A stretch of DNA of 64,000 nucleotides, taken from positions 123,735 through 187,734 of the forward strand of contig MZZL01000378.1 of assembly GCA_002749535.1 (NCBI GenBank), in the 5' to 3' direction. The notes below the pieces were generated by a model that made no database searches, was not told the origin of the DNA, and worked only from the letters and a program-made list of their open reading frames with translations. A program made the position numbers and the translations under genes. Source of the stretch: Apophysomyces variabilis. Taxonomy: Eukaryota > Mucoromycota > Mucoromycetes > Mucorales > Mucoraceae. This document shows, piece after piece, positions 1 to 11,100 of this stretch. How positions within the stretch are numbered: position 1 is the first letter of the stretch; every line of letters starts with the position of its first letter.

Positions 1-784
1 TTCAACGGCCTTAATGATGAACAACGAGTCCTATATGCATCCATGCTCCTCAGAGATGCAGCGGCGACCTGGTGGCAGTATCTGGAATCAAATGTGAATG
101 AGATCACTGGGTTACCACTTGTCCCAAAAACATGGCCAAATTTCAAGGAAATGTTCAGAAGAAGAGTTCAAGCCTAGCAATGCCACTCAGCTGGCTCAAC
201 AACGTCTCCAGAACTTGCAACAAATGGGCACTATTCATGACTACATCATTGCCTTTCAGGATATTATATTGGACCTGCCTGACATGTTCAATGAAGATGT
301 GGCCCATCAATTTGTCCGAGGTCTCAAGTACAATGCACATTTACAAGTGTTACTGAGTCAACCTAAGACACTTATAGAAGCATACAATGCAGTGGAGGCT
401 TTTGAGTCTGCTTGGGATTTAGCTCAAGGAATAGAAGGGCCAATGAATCATTCTGTGGATGGAAGAGCAGCGTACTATTCAGCTCAACAAACTGGACCAA
501 CACCTATGGAACTCGATGCGATCTGGACACACCAGCAACCATACTGCAATAACAATGGTCACTGTCAAGGCTATTTTAACAAAAATCAGAAAAGCTTTGG
601 TTGGCAACAAACAAGGAAGTTCTTGGACCAGAACGTGACGTCTTTCACTTGCTACAATTGCAGGGGAAAAGGACACATTGCGCGCAACTGCTCATCACCA
701 TTGATGACAAGTCATGCACCCAGTATCAGAAACAAGAATCAGAATCAAGAGGATGATTTAAAAGAGCAAGCGCGTTGGGATTAG
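1..784 (+). pseudogene. gag: Gyp1 Gag, partial, frameshifted
   Basis: Nucleocapsid/capsid protein of the retrotransposon. Reading starts in frame 1 at the window edge with a gag-like stretch (LRDAAATWWQYLE) and runs into TAG at 175. The homologous reading continues in frame 2 (SNATQLAQQRLQNL onward), so an indel lies at about 160-172. Near the C terminus is a canonical zinc knuckle, CYNCRGKGHIARNC (C-X2-C-X4-H-X4-C), at about 649-690. Gag ends at TAG 782-784. The end overlaps pol, which lies in the -1 frame. The protein cannot be made intact from this copy. Confidence 0.85.
757..763 (+). promoter_or_regulatory. Putative -1 ribosomal frameshift site, T TTA AAA (Gyp1)
   Basis: In the gag frame the codons read GAT TTA AAA, which gives the heptamer T TTA AAA of the X XXY YYZ type. 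It lies 18 nt upstream of the gag TAG (782-784). Slipping by -1 enters the frame of the protease/RT region with no stop before the protease. The placement matches the Gyp2 site at 7525-7531. No downstream pseudoknot was tested. Confidence 0.6.
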
Positions 785-3700
785 AGGGAGTTCCTTCGCG
801 CTTGAAACAACAATCTCTCAACGTCATCACCACAGAAGATAGCAAGGATCCACCGCTCATTGAACTGGAGGAAGATGAAGAAAATCTAAATCTGACAAGT
901 AACCAAACGGATGTGGAAGGCGATGTTAGATACATTCAAAGTTTAAATGCAATAAACAATACTGATTTGCCCCTGTACAACATGGTCTGTAATGGTGTCA
1001 ATTGCAAAGTATTATTGGACAGCAGAGCATCTGGCACATATGTGTTATCGCACATTGTCAAGAACCTTCCTACCAAAGCAGTCTTCAGTCGACAAGTAGA
1101 AACAGCTGGAGGACACAAATTCAATATCATGAAGCAGGTAACCTTGTGTTTGAATGTGGGAGGATATATCCACGATGTACCTGCATATGTCTTGGACACC
1201 AAGTTCAATCTTATCCTTGGTCATGATTGGATTAAACGCACAAAACCTATGCCTGACTGGGACTGGGACACTTGGAAAATCAAGGTAGTTGATCATGAAT
1301 ACATGATCAAACCAAAATACGAACGACAAGACCCTGAACTGGCATATCTGATATTCTATTGTCAAGTGCAACATATAGAATGAAATAAGGATATTGAAGC
1401 TATGTTCCTCAGTTATATCCAACCAGATCTGAAGGATAAACAGGGTCCTGTATCTATCAGAGTTCAAGAACTAGTCAAGGATTTCCTGGAGGTTTTTCAA
1501 GATAAATTACCTGGGTTACTGCTATTATGAGAGGTAGCATATGTAATTAATACTGGTGACGCTAACCCTATCAATTGACCACCTTACAAGATGAGTCCCT
1601 TGGAACTTGATGAGTTACAAAAGCAGCTCAAGGAGTTGTTGAATCTACATCTTATCTGACCCAGCTCATCACTATGGGGAGCGCCAGTGCTGTTCGTTTG
1701 AAAAAAAGATGGATCCATGCGTATGTGCATAGACTACTGTGCCATTAACAGAGTCACGCAATGAAACTTGCATCCTCTACCTAGGATCGATGAATGCCTT
1801 GAACGTCTCGGTGGTGCCAAGTACTTTTCAAGTATCAACTTAAAGAGCGGGTATCATCAGGTTCGGATTCGTGAAGAAGACATACCAAAAATGGCTTTCA
1901 ACACACGCTACGAGTCATATAAGTTTTTGGTTCTTCCTTTTAGTCTCACCAACGCGCCTCCCACGTTCCAAAAGCTCATGAACTCAGTGTTGGGGGAGTG
2001 CTTAGACAAGTTTGCACTGGTTTATCTGGACGATATCCTTATATACAGCAAGACTGAAGAAGAACATCAAGAACATGTTCAACACATGCTAGATGCCCTT
2101 CATAAGGCTCAGTTGGTGGCAAATCTTAAGAAGTGCGAATTTTACAAGACTGAATTACAGTTCGTGGGATTCCAGGTTTCAGCTAAAGGCATTCTACCTT
2201 CTGCAGAAAAAGTCAAGGCTATTCAGGACTGGCCAATCCCTCATAATGTGCAAGAAGTTTGGTAGTTCATTGGTTTGGGTTCACACTACAGACGTTTTAT
2301 ACAAGATTTCTTCTCACTCGCATCTCCTCTTATGAACTTAATGAAAGGTACTGGTGCCAAGAAATGCGAGATAACCTGGACTGCAGAGTGTCAAGCTGCA
2401 TTTGAAGAAATCAAATCTCGAATGGTGAACGCCCCTGTCCTACTGCCACCCAATCCTGATCTACTGTATGTGATTGAGACTGATGCATCAGATTATAGTG
2501 TCGGTGTGGTGCTACTGCAGGAAGGTGAAGATGGCTTAATGCATCCATTGGCTTTTGAATCAAAGAAGTTATCGACGGCTAAAAGGAATTATCCAGCCCA
2601 GGAATGGGAGCTACTTGGTATCTTGCATGCTTTACGGACTTGGCGCTGTTTTGTCAAGGGACGGTCATATATCATATACACAGATCATAACCCATTACGT
2701 TACTTCCGAACACAAACAAAACCTACGCCTCATTTGACATGGTGGATGGCAGAACTAGAATTGTTCAATCCTGACATTCAGTATAAGCCTGGACGTGACA
2801 ACCACATCCCAGATGTGCTTTCTTGATGAGATGGTCCCGATTGCAACCCAGATGAAGTTTCTATGGAGCCTGATTACCTCTATGCAGTGAAGTCAATCCA
2901 AGATTCAGATTGGCCTAAGTTTTATGTGCATGCAGATGAAGACTGGCCGGCTATATACAAGGACCTCTTAATCCAACATCGTGATAAGTTTGTAATCTGT
3001 GGTGGTCAAGTGTTCTGCAAAGTCAAGTTTGGTGATACTGTTCAGGAAATCTGATTTGCACTGTTCGCTTGTCATGCAGAAATTGTACGGCATTATCATA
3101 CAGGGTTTGGCCATGCTGGTAACTTGACGGTCTACAATGTGATCAAGAAGCGTTGGTGGTGGCCCAACATGAAAAGTGATATCCAAGATTGGCTTCGAGA
3201 TTGTCCACAGTGTCAATTAGTAGCACCAGCTGACTGCAGTACTCATCATGCCCCAATGAAGCCTTTGGATGTCCCTCCAGTGTTCTCACGTTGGCACCTT
3301 GATTTTATTAGAGAGCTACCCACCACCAAAAATGGAAACTGATGGATCCTCGTTGCTGTAGACTACACCATCAACTGGACTATTGCCTGTACCATTCTGG
3401 ATGCTACTGGTCAAGCCATTGCTGACTTTATCTTTGAAGAAATCATATTGCAGTTTGGATGTCCTGCAGAGCTAGTTACCGATCGCAGACCCAACTTTAT
3501 ATCTAAGATCCTAAAAATGTACCTCAGTTATATCAAGATCCATCATCAATTTACATTGGCTTTCCACCCTACGTCAAACAGTAAATGTGAATGCACCAAC
3601 AGAATCCTCAAATAAATGCTACGAAAATATGTTAATGGCGCAATTTCTCAATGGGATGAATATCTGGACAAATCTGTTTTTGCATGTCGAATTTGCAAGC

Positions 3701-4236
3701 ATCGTACAATGGGCCTTAGTCCTTTCTACTTGGTATATGGCACAGAGCCTTCCTTACCTGGCGATATCCTTTGACCATTCGTCCATATTGATGCCCCTGA
3801 TGATCTGGAAATCCCTGTCAATGCCTGCAAAACTGATATCATTCAACTCTGAGAAGCCTGAGAAATTGCTGCTGAATGCTTACATCAAAACGCGCAAAAA
3901 GACAAGACCATATGGGACTCCATTATGTGATATCAAGTTTTCCAGATTGGTGACCATGTACTCATGTGACATGAAAACAAGCTTAGTCTCAAGTACAATT
4001 GGAAAGGACCTTATGTTATCATTGACGCCAACTATGACACTGATATCTACAAGCTCAACGATCTTGAGGGCAAGACCTACTCGTCCTAGGTGCACACTGA
4101 CTGATTGCGACCTATCCATTCTGACAACTCTCCCTCTGACCCATGGTACAATCCTATGGCTTCTCATACTGCTGATCACCAACACATACAAGATGCACAG
4201 CTTTCTTTATTGTTCAAGGATGAACAACATTCTTAG
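763..4236 (+). pseudogene. pol: Gyp1 Pol (protease-RT-RNase H-integrase), many stops
   Basis: All Pol domains lie in frame 1, with no obvious frameshift. The protease motif is LLDSRASGTYV (about 1011-1043), where the third residue of the catalytic D-[ST]-G triad is R instead of G. The RT has LKSGYHQ and an intact catalytic YLDD (about 2020-2035). RNase H has ETDASDYSVG (about 2475) and TDHNPLRY. The integrase zinc region is followed by the D (VAVDYT, about 3352), D (VTDRRPNF) and E (KCECTNR) positions, then a GPY/F-like WKGPYVI near 4005. At least ten in-frame stops interrupt it, mostly TGA where relatives have Arg (for example 1576, 1699, 1759, 2824 and 2827) and one TAG for Gln at 2263. Gyp2 supplies the comparison. 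Confidence 0.88.
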
Positions 4237-4246
4237 GGGGGAATAA

Positions 4247-4515
4247 TGTCGTAGCACTTTTCCGCTGTGTCACCTTTTTGCCTCTTTTGGAGTATGTTAG
4301 TACTACCTTTCTTCACCATGCGTCAAATGCTCTCAGTGTGAGTCATGACAAGTATCGTTACACAAGAACAGAAGTCTTCATAACTCACTAATGGTCAGCT
4401 CTTAGAAAATAACATAGTATATATATCTTAGAAGTAGAAGCAAAATAAAGATCATCATCTGTCTATTTTATTATCTTGCAAATCTTCTATCATTGTTCCC
4501 GTTATTACCTGGCCA
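4247..4515 (+). repeat. Gyp1-family LTR, plus orientation (3' edge approximate)
   Basis: Starts TGTCGTAGCAC just after the Gyp1 polypurine tract, so it should be the 3' LTR of Gyp1. It contains TATA-like sequence near 4420 and an AATAAAG signal near 4445. The 3' edge is set near GGCCA (about 4515) by comparison with the inverted copy at 4575-4855; the two diverge strongly. The following 60 bp resemble an internal leader rather than flanking DNA. Confidence 0.7.
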
Positions 4516-4574
4516 TTGGTATTCCAGCTCAGCGTATGACGATGACAATGGTGTCATACTTCTTTTTGGCTGAT

Positions 4575-4855
4575 CCAATCAATGGCCACGAAGTGTAGTT
4601 GAATAGCAAGAGATATAACAAACAAAGAAATGAAGAATAAAATGAATGATGATCTTTATTGCTTTTTGCGTCTATGATATTTATACTGAATTATTTCTAT
4701 AACTTGATCGACAATGAGTTATGAAGGATTATGTTCTTGAGTAACCATAGTCATTCATGACTCACATTGAGAGCAATTGACGCACCATAGTGGAAGGTAG
4801 CATTGACGCGCTCCAAATCAGGCAAAAAGGTAGCACAAGGAAAACTGCTACGACA
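4575..4855 (-). repeat. Gyp1-family LTR, inverted (left edge approximate)
   Basis: The reverse complement starts TGTCGTAGCAG and follows the LTR at 4247-4515 along its length: CTTTTTGCCT, GCTCTCA.TGTGAGTCATG, AATAAAGATCATCAT, then GGCCATTG. It belongs to a related but diverged subfamily. The short stretch between the two LTRs (4516-4574) is near-palindromic at 4534-4559, where GTATGAC faces GTCATAC, as if two 5' leaders had been joined head to head. Confidence 0.7.
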
Positions 4856-4876
4856 ATGGCGATGACAAATATGACA

Positions 4877-5234
4877 TGTCGTGTCTGCAAAATTGTAGTG
4901 ACACAAACATTTTGGTCAGGTCAGCCTTGGTCCAAAAACGGCAAACGTCTAACGCATCAGTCTTTATCACAAAACAGCAATATCTCCAGGAAGACTATGC
5001 TCAGCGAAATTATTACATAATCTCTTGTCTGTTTATTTTACTTATTTTGAATGCTCATCCATCTCAGCATTGTTACAATTAGTTTTAGAAAAAATATAAA
5101 TATCCATAGATTTGTTTAGCAATAAAGACAATCATCTGTTTATTCTCTATCTCTTTTGTTACCCTTGATCCCCAGTGGGTTTGACCTTTGCCAGGAAGAA
5201 AACCCAGATCAGGAAAAAAATACCGCGCACGACA
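4877..5234 (+). repeat. Gyp2 5' LTR (358 bp)
   Basis: Begins TGTCGTGTCTGC and ends CGCGCACGACA. It contains TATAAATA at 5095-5102 and AATAAAG about 20 nt further on. The matching 3' copy is at 22425-22782 and has the same length. The sequence after the LTR (ATTGATAGCTG) is the presumptive primer-binding position, but it does not match a tRNA 3' end that I recognise. Confidence 0.92.
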
Positions 5235-5855
5235 ATTGATAGCTGATGCAAGATCATATCCACAAAGAACAAATTGACAATTTAATACTGAGTACCATTG
5301 AAGCGTTCGAGAAACTAAGCATGTCAAGCCAACCCAGTATGGAAGATATGATTACCCTGATGGCCCAAGCTTTCCAGAAGGCCATGCAGATGAATGACAA
5401 GACAACAGGCGTGGTGACCAAGATGCATGCCCGCCAACCAGAAACTTACAGTAGAGAACGTAATGTGGCTGTCATCGATGGATGGTTGCGATTGGTGGAA
5501 CGCTATGCTGAATTTCTGGAAGCTGATTCAGACCAGCAAATGCGTTACGCCATTACCCTTTTATGGGGAAGAGCCGACGTGTGGTGGTGCAGACTTGAGC
5601 AGTTGGAAGAAGAACCAAGAACATAGGGGTCCTTCAAGCGCCGTCTGAACAAAGAATTCCGCCTGGTCTTCACTCTTCAAATGGCTCGTGACAAGATAGC
5701 GGAGTTATGGCAAACTGGTTCGATTGAAGCGTATGTTGATAAATTCCAGAACATCCAGTTGGAGATCCCAAATATGACTGAAGAGGAGGCCATGGACCGT
5801 TTCATGCATGGGCTGAAAAAAGAAGTCAGGGTCCATGTGTTGATGCGAGAACCAG

Positions 5856-7223
5856 CACTGCGGTTGAAGGGTGATTCTACCACCTTTACACCACATGGTA
5901 GAATCTCTGGTTCCACCCACTTTCCACCCAGGTGGTAGAATTTCTTATATTACCACATTTTTCTCTCCACCCAAACGCTGTTACTTTAGCAGACATGCAT
6001 ACAAAATTAAGTTACCACAGCAAAACTAGTGCATTCACATTTCCCAGGAACTGCATAATTATTTATGTCACGCGCTTCTAACATGGTTTCTTTTTTTTTT
6101 TACAGAGTTATCCGCGTTTTCCTTTTATTCATCCTTTTCTTTTGCAAACTTTTTCCTCTATACCATTTTTTGTTTCATAGTGTTTTATCACTTCTTCATC
6201 AGAAAACTCACTTTGAAAACGTTGCTAGTATATGATCCTAATAATATGCAACCTTGATCTAAAAGCATACCCTTTGCTGGTAAGCTTTTATCTTCATTTC
6301 ATAGCATCTCATTCTTTTTTTCTTTTGATAGCTAGAATGATCACTACGTTATAGAAGAGCTTGCTTCTTACTTTTAATAAGGTATTTTGATTGATTGACC
6401 TAAATGTAACTAATCTTGACTTTTTGATTATTATATAGAGTAGCTTTCGTTTCTTAACAAAATGGAAACAGAGAAAGATGACATACTTTTTAATGGTACA
6501 GATACTTTTTTACGTCGTAATTTAATTACTTGGCAAGGTAACTTTTTGTAGGCCTATACGTAATGCTGCCATTTGTTATTGCATGCTGGCTTAGGTATGC
6601 TACTGTGTGTTAGCTTTTAGTACGTTTTACTAATTGTCATTTTTAAAAGCTATGCTTCTTTAACCTTCAGTAATTAGGTAAGATAATATAAAACTAAGCA
6701 TAAAGTTAGCTATTTGTTAGTACATTACGCTACATAGCTCCAAGAAAATAAAAGTGTCTGTTTTTTTCCTATATATATAGCTAAAGAAGCTTCCTTGTAT
6801 ATGATAAAGAAGTGTATCTTAATGGCTAAAATAATGTACACAACGAAAAGAACATCCAATCGGATAGACTAGATAAAAATCAGTAGCTCCAATAGAATGT
6901 ATCGTTGTAGGCAAGTTAATCCAATAAAAAGTGCTTGAATAAAGGAATATGGTCGAATGAAACTAAAACGTTAGCCTCTAATGCATACTACTTGATCCAA
7001 TAACATCAACGTAATGGTCTCTGTCATATAGCAGTTCATCCAATTGTTGAACTTGGGGGGGGGTAGAAAGGTGGTGGAAAAGGTGGTGGAAGGTACATTC
7101 CACAAACCTTTGAAGAGATTCCACCGCATGGTGGAAAAGCGGTGGAAAGGTGGTGGAAAGGTGGTGGAATCTCAGATTCCACCAAGTTTCTACAGATGGT
7201 AGAATCTTTTTTTGACCGCAGTG
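5856..7223 (+). mobile_element. Cmi1: non-autonomous CACTA-like element (1368 bp) inside Gyp2 gag
   Basis: The ends are CACTGCGGTTGAAGG (left) and the inverted CACTGCGGTCAAAAA (right), flanked by the 3-bp duplication CAG (5853-5855 and 7224-7226). Both ends carry dense subterminal copies of GGTGGAA/TTCCACC. CACTG termini, a 3-bp TSD and subterminal arrays fit the CACTA/EnSpm superfamily. The interior is AT-rich with no transposase. A short start-codon-bearing segment (ATG at 6462, encoding METEKDD) is conserved in Cmi2 and recognisable in Cmi3. Cmi2 is the same element in opposite orientation. Confidence 0.85.
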
Positions 7224-7524
7224 CAGAGACCTTGGATAAAGCCATTCATGCTGCGTTGGCATATGAGAGTGAAAGGCGCGTAGGACAAATGGTCATCACA
7301 AGCAATGTCCGTTGGGAATCCAGTTCCACCTCTCAAGCCAAACCAATGGATCTGGACGTCATTACAAATTGGTCAAGAAAATCAAGCTCCAATGATCGCC
7401 GCACAGACCTGGTGTGTTACTGGTGCAACAAAAAAGGCCATATTCGTCATGACTGCCAGTCCCGCCTTGCAAGAATCTGAGAAAAAATCAAGGAACTCGA
7501 CGAAGAACATGACCGAAAACGTCA

Positions 7525-7531
7525 GGGTTTT
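7525..7531 (+). promoter_or_regulatory. Putative -1 ribosomal frameshift site, G GGT TTT (Gyp2)
   Basis: In the gag frame the codons are CAG GGT TTT, giving the X XXY YYZ heptamer G GGT TTT. It lies 15 nt before the gag TGA (7547-7549). The -1 frame is open from 7513 and leads directly into the protease. Gyp1 has a different but equally canonical heptamer at the same place. Confidence 0.6.
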
Positions 7532-7974
7532 CAGCCAGCACAGCTGTGAAGGGAGGTCAGCTGTGCATGATAGAAGAAAAATCCTCCCCTGAGGCGAGTA
7601 CTGAAAAAGTACCAGAAAAGGAGCAAATCGAAGTTAATAAAGAGATGTCTTCTCTGTATATACCTGTTATCAATGATACGCTGCCTGAACATATCAAATT
7701 GGATCAAGAACATTTGAATTTGCTGAATTCGATCAAGCGTGGTGATCTGCCTCTGTACACCATTAAATGCAATGGAAAAGAAGCCACGGCATTGCTAGAC
7801 ACAGGTGCTGGGTCTTCTTACATTGCGCCATGGTTAGCTCAAGGCCTCCCAGCGCACAAAGTACATGGTCGAGAGGTAGAAACGGCGGGAGGACATAGAA
7901 TCGGAGTGAATGCCAAGGTTTCTATGGAACTCTATATGGCAGGTGGATACCAATAACAATGGGATGCTTATGTG
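7531..7974 (+). pseudogene. pol: Gyp2 Pol, first segment (protease), cut by Tfl1
   Basis: Start of Pol in frame 1 after the presumed -1 slip. The aspartic protease core ALLDTGAGSSYIA lies at about 7789-7827, with the DTG triad intact. A stop, TAA 7954-7956 (expected Gln), follows AGGYQ. Coding is interrupted by Tfl1 after AYV (GCT TAT GTG) and continues at 13116 with VLDMKFDLILG, exactly as in Gyp1 (AYVLDTKFNLILG). Confidence 0.85.
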
Positions 7975-8150
7975 TGTGGTATTTAAGAGGTGTGTTAAGA
8001 GATATGCAACAGACGTAGAAGTACTGTGAGACTCTGATTTATTCTTGTGGAAAGAACAACCCTTCTTGTTTTGATAATTACTCTCTTTTTACTAGGGTTG
8101 AGTTTGAATATAAGCCACAGTACATATTAGATTCTATGTTGAATACGACA
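7975..8150 (-). repeat. Tfl1 3' LTR (176 bp)
   Basis: On the minus strand it begins TGTCGTATTCAAC and ends ATACCACA. It is the same length as the copy at 12940-13115 and differs by three transitions. It is unusually short for a Ty3/gypsy LTR. Confidence 0.93.
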
Positions 8151-8164
8151 TTATCCCCCTCCAG
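8151..8164 (-). other. Tfl1 3' polypurine tract
   Basis: On the minus strand CTGGAGGGGGATAA directly precedes the 3' LTR (TG...). This is the expected primer for plus-strand DNA synthesis. The same 16 nt, including the following TG, recur inside pol at 9576-9591. Confidence 0.85.
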
Positions 8165-8187
8165 GTTGGATAACTGTCTAAAAGCCT

Positions 8188-11100
8188 TTATTTGTTTCTT
8201 GCTCTTTTGGTTCTCTTCTTTGATGATATTGGAGCTTGAATACTTCTTTGGACATTATCGGCGTTTGAAGTTTGTCCTTGACGTTCCCAGTACCTGGAGA
8301 TGATCTTGCGGTCTGAAAAATGACTTGCTGGCTCCCACGTATCATGCTCTTTTTTATGACCTCTCCATCTTACTTTATATAGGTATTGTCCATTTTCCTT
8401 TTTGTGATTTACAATGGCTTCAACCTCATATATCTTATCTTCAGGCACAGTTTCATCTATTGTGATTGCCTTTAGAGCTGATGGAGGGTATTCTTTAGAA
8501 GTTAAGTCACCATCCTCATCTTTTAAGATGTATGATCCACCCTTAGTTTCTCTAACTACTGTATATGGACCGTTATAGATCGGGTCTAATTTGCTGGATT
8601 GGATTGCTTTTACCATAACGTGACTTCCTGGTGGGAATTTAACCAGCGCATGTTTGCTGTCAAACTTCTGCTTTTGTGCGTCTGTCAACGTCTGCACCTT
8701 TTGACTTATCGCTGGAAAAACTACTTTTGCCATTTGCTCCAACCTCTTCTTCAGTTCATCAGTACTCATTGGTGGACATGGCTTATCTTTGGTGTAGTTC
8801 TCGAACTTGTTCAATGGTCATGCGAACATTAAAGCAAAAGGCTGTGAGTTATGCCATTTGGATTCTTTTGCATTCACTGTCAGTTGTACACTTGGTACAT
8901 ATATATCCCAATCTTTCTTTACGCCTTCAATTCTTTTCTTAATGGCGGTTACACTGGTCTCTACCCATCTTTCAGCAGCTCCATTGGCGCGTGGATGGTA
9001 AGGTACCACCAATTGGTGGTCGAATCCTGACGCTTCAGCAAAACGGCTCATGAGATCATTTACAAACTCTCTGCCATTATCTGATTGAAGCACACGAGGT
9101 AGCCCAAAGTCACAGAATATCTGCACTAGCACTTTGACAATAGTGTCCGCTTGTTTGTTCAGTATGGGACGTAATATGCAGAAACGCGTGCAAATATTAA
9201 TCAGGATCAACAGGTAGTTATTTCCTTGATTAGAGGTTGTGAAGGGACCCGCTAGGTCTAGAGCCCAGTGGTCTCCTGGTATCTCAGAGCGTATAGGTCT
9301 TAAAGGATGATAGCCTTTCTTTGCTATGTTAAACTTTTGGCATTCTACGCATGCTGAAATGAGTTTTACCGCATCTTGGATCATGTTTGTCCAATGGATG
9401 CCATCATTGTGTAATGATTTTACAATAGCTTCTGCGCCAAAGTGTCCGAATAAATGCGCTTTTTGGAGTAGGTCTTTTCTTTCTGTTTCATCATTTGGCG
9501 CTTTCCCGTTATTTGCCACCTTTGCGGTTGCTTTATGGTTTTGGATTATTTCAGGGTTATCAGCAATGTCATGCTCATTATCCCCCTCCAGATCTTTGTC
9601 CATAGGAAAAAGTCATGAAAGACTATCAGGCAGGACATTGTTTATGCCTGGTAAATGTACAATGGTGAAATTGTACTCTAGAATGATGTCTAACCAATGC
9701 AGCATCATGGCGTTTACATCCTTTTGTGTATGTATGTAAGTAAGGGCTTTGTGATCAGTAAAAAGTGTGAAGTGATTGCCCCATAGAAATTTGTGGAATT
9801 TTTGCAAAGCGAACTTTATGGCCAGTAATTCGCGTTTGGTGGTAGGATATCTCCTTTCAGAGGGAGAGAGAGATCGTGCCATGAAGGCTATATGGTGCGT
9901 TTCATCACCATCCATCTGATACAATACAGCTCCTATGCCAACATTGGATGCATCTGTAGCAACGTAAAATGGTGCGGACAAGTCTGGGTAGCATAATATA
10001 GGGGCGCGCGTTAGGACGTACTTTAAGTTTCTGAATGCTCTATCCTGCGCTTTAGTCCAATGCCCTTTGAGATTTCCTGCGTTACGCAGTGGATCTAGTG
10101 GTGCCGTCAATCGGCTGATGTTGGGAATATGTTCCCTAAAATAATTGATAACTCCCAGGAAACGTTGAATATCTTTGCCCGTTTGGGGTGTAGGCCATTC
10201 TTGCACATTGGCGACCTTTCTGGCATCTAATGATATGCCACTCTTAGAAACACAAAAACCCAACAGATAAACAGATTGCTGCGCAAAACAACACTTTTGC
10301 GGGTTGAGGATTAGATTAACCTCTGTCAACCTTGAGATCACATGTCGTACATAGTTTAAGTATTCCTCCATACCATGGGAGTATATAACAATATCATCCA
10401 CGAAAGCCGTTGCAAAGGGCAATTCGTGTAATAGGATAGCCATCACTCTTTGAAACTTGGATGATATAGGTTTAAGGCCGAATGGACAGCCCTTAAACAT
10501 GTACTGCATACCATCCACGGACGTGAATGCGGTTTTGTGCTGATCCTTATCTGCGATTTTAAATCAATGGAACGCACTTTGTAAATCCAGTGTCGTGAAA
10601 ATAGATGCACCCTTAATCATATGAAATATATCTCTGATGAGTGGTAAAGTGTACTTGTCATCTGGCAACAACTTATTGATATGTCTTGGATCTAAACATG
10701 GTCGTACAGCGGTATAGTTACCTTGTGCATCCTTTTTAGGTGCAACTGTCAAGGGGCTGTTCCATGCCGTATTGACTGGTGCTTTCACCATTATTCCATC
10801 TGTAAGCCATTTTTGTACGGTTTCATGAACAATGGGCTTAACCTTCTCTGGTAGGTTATATTGCCTTCTATAGGCTGTTTGCCCTTCTGGTGTGTCCAAC
10901 GTAATGATGGATTCTGGAATTGTACAGAAAGAGTTTTTAGGAATCTTCTGATTTTGATCAATGTATGGTTGGATGGCTTCCATGAATTTTGCATGTTCAG
11001 AGGTAGTTCCAGCAGGCGAGTAATTAGGTAGTGGAGTGTCATCCACTGTTGCTTCTTTGGATGTGGGTTTTTCCCATGATGTCGCCAAACCGGTCAAACC

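Larger units (their letters stand above)
1..4246 (+). mobile_element. Gyp1: Ty3/gypsy element, 5' end outside window, heavily decayed
   Basis: The internal region of a Ty3/gypsy LTR retrotransposon, in the order Gag, protease, RT, RNase H, integrase. Its 5' LTR and the start of gag lie before the window. A purine tract (GGGGGGAATAA) at about 4236-4246 precedes an LTR beginning TGTCGTAGC at 4247. It is the closest relative in the window to Gyp2 (shared gag, protease, RT and integrase motifs) but carries more stops plus a frameshift in gag, so it looks older. There is no chromodomain after the GPY/F-like segment. Confidence 0.9.
5246..7549 (+). pseudogene. gag: Gyp2 Gag, split by Cmi1
   Basis: Capsid/nucleocapsid protein read in frame 2 from ATG 5246 (another possible start is M at about 5321) to TGA 7547-7549. 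The insertion Cmi1 (5856-7223) splits it after MREPA; coding resumes at AETLDKAIHAALAYES. Insertion plus TSD adds 1371 nt, a multiple of three, so both halves stay in one frame. A CCHC knuckle, CYWCNKKGHIRHDC, lies at about 7417-7458. There are in-frame stops at TAG 5624-5626 (expected Trp) and TGA 7478-7480 (expected Arg). It is non-functional here but easily recognised. Confidence 0.88.

Noticed and set aside
5235..5250. A tRNA primer-binding site for Gyp2.
   Set aside because: ATTGATAGCTG after the LTR matches no tRNA 3' end I can recognise, and a fold-back partner in the LTR is only about 5 nt, so the primer is left unassigned.
5856..7223. Cmi elements as PIF/Harbinger MITEs because of the 3-bp duplication.
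   Set aside because: The duplications are CAG and CAC, not TWA, and the termini are CACTG with long subterminal arrays, which fits CACTA better.
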